DNA of 6,180 bases from Reyranella sp. (GTDB lineage Bacteria > Pseudomonadota > Alphaproteobacteria > Reyranellales > Reyranellaceae): positions 1 through 6,180 of the forward strand of contig JAUXRT010000620.1 of the NCBI GenBank assembly GCA_030681635.1, given 5' to 3'. Position numbers and translations under genes: made by a program. Below the pieces are notes generated by a model. It searched no databases, was not told the DNA's origin, and was given only the letters and a program-made list of their open reading frames with translations. Positions 5,497-6,180 of this stretch are shown here, in pieces (position 1 is the first letter of the stretch; every line of letters begins with the position of its first letter).

Positions 5497-6180
5497 TCAT
5501 CGGCCGCCCAAAATGCGCCGCGCGATCACCATGCGGTGGACCTCCGACGGGCCTTCATAGACGCGCATGGTGCGCACCTTCTGCGCCATGATCGACAGCG
5601 GCAGTTCCTGCGTCACGCCCATGGCGCCGAAGGCCTGCTGGGCATGGTCGATGATCTCGGTCGCCATCTCGGTGGCGAAGACCTTGATCATGGAAGCTTC
5701 CATGCGGACGTCGCGGCCGTCGTCCTGCTTCACCGCGGCGTCCATCACCATGAGGCGACAGGCGTGGAGCTTCATGGCGGCGTCGGCCACCCACCACTGG
5801 ATGGCCTGACGGTCGGCGAGCTTCTGGCCGAAGGTGACCCTCTGGTTGGCATGCTCGACCAGCATGTCGAGCGCGCGCTGCGCCATGCCCGTGCACCAGG
5901 CACCCATCTGCAGACGGCGCACGGTGAGGCGAAGCTGCATCGGCGCGAAGCCGGCGCCGACCTTGCCCAGCACCTGGCTCTCGGGCACGCGGCAATCCTC
6001 GAACACGACCTCGTAGGTGCGCTGGCCGGCCAGCATCGGAATCGCGCGCGCCACGATCAAGCCCTTGGTGCCCTTGTCGATCAGGAAGGCGGTGATGCCG
6101 CCGCGCGAGCCGAGCGCGGTGTCGGTCACGGCCATGGCGATGGTGAAGTCGGCCTTGGCGATGCGGCTGATCCAGATCTT
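5497..6180 (-). CDS. Acyl-CoA dehydrogenase, C-terminal fragment (5' end outside window)
   Basis: The minus-strand frame is open to the window edge and ends at TGA 5499-5497, giving the last 227 residues. The fragment covers the end of the middle beta-domain and the whole C-terminal helical domain. KIWIS (1-5) is the 'K.wIt/s' strand of the family, and VPESQVLG (65-72) is the usual domain junction. RVTFGQKLADRQAIQW (114-129) is the conserved FAD/dimer-contact helix, and QQAFGAMGV (181-189) matches the 'Q..GG.G' FAD-binding turn, with Ala in place of the first Gly. VYEGPSEVHRMVIAR (207-221) places Glu209 where medium-chain enzymes have their catalytic base. The enzyme would oxidise an acyl-CoA to the 2-enoyl-CoA, passing electrons to electron-transfer flavoprotein, in beta-oxidation or a related cytoplasmic pathway. 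The YEGPSEVHR form recalls ACAD10/11-like enzymes, but the substrate cannot be told. It is convergent with the operon, six bases apart, and probably unrelated to it. Confidence 0.93.
   Translation of the reverse strand, partial: KIWISRIAKADFTIAMAVTDTALGSRGGITAFLIDKGTKGLIVARAIPMLAGQRTYEVVFEDCRVPESQVLGKVGAGFAPMQLRLTVRRLQMGAWCTGMAQRALDMLVEHANQRVTFGQKLADRQAIQWWVADAAMKLHACRLMVMDAAVKQDDGRDVRMEASMIKVFATEMATEIIDHAQQAFGAMGVTQELPLSIMAQKVRTMRVYEGPSEVHRMVIARRILGGR

Overview
The window is GC-rich, gene-dense bacterial DNA. It holds six protein-coding genes, two of them cut by the window edges, and shows no sign of mobile elements, RNA genes or CRISPR. Base composition, Shine-Dalgarno starts and gene types (a COG5553-like cupin, an acyl-CoA dehydrogenase, several Sec-exported proteins) fit a proteobacterium, plausibly an alphaproteobacterium. 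That placement is inference only.

Layout. (1) Positions 1-306, plus strand: the C-terminal end of a trypsin-fold serine protease. (2) Positions 318-860, minus strand: a small cupin-fold putative metal enzyme, convergent with the protease and separated from it by 11 bases. (3) Positions 861-1032: a divergent intergenic region with a good sigma70-type promoter for the cupin gene (TTGACA, 17-base spacer) and a weaker candidate for the rightward genes. (4) Positions 1033-5490, plus strand: three tightly packed genes, separated by 10 bases and then by a 4-base ATGA overlap, so very likely one operon. (5) Positions 5497-6180, minus strand: the C-terminal part of an acyl-CoA dehydrogenase, convergent with the operon and 6 bases from it.

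The three-gene operon is the most interesting part. Each product starts with a clear Sec signal peptide. The first (319 aa) has a short Cys motif, a coiled coil and a Gly/Ala-rich hydrophobic stretch. The second (549 aa) has a coiled-coil N-terminal half, a beta-rich middle and a C-terminal module that resembles, from memory, the C-terminus of many uncharacterised secreted bacterial proteins. The third (613 aa) carries a poly-Gln tract, a PDZ domain and then a long right-handed parallel beta-helix. Co-translation and shared export suggest a common cell-envelope or extracellular assembly, but no function can be assigned from sequence. The flanking protease, cupin and acyl-CoA dehydrogenase look like ordinary genes with separate roles.
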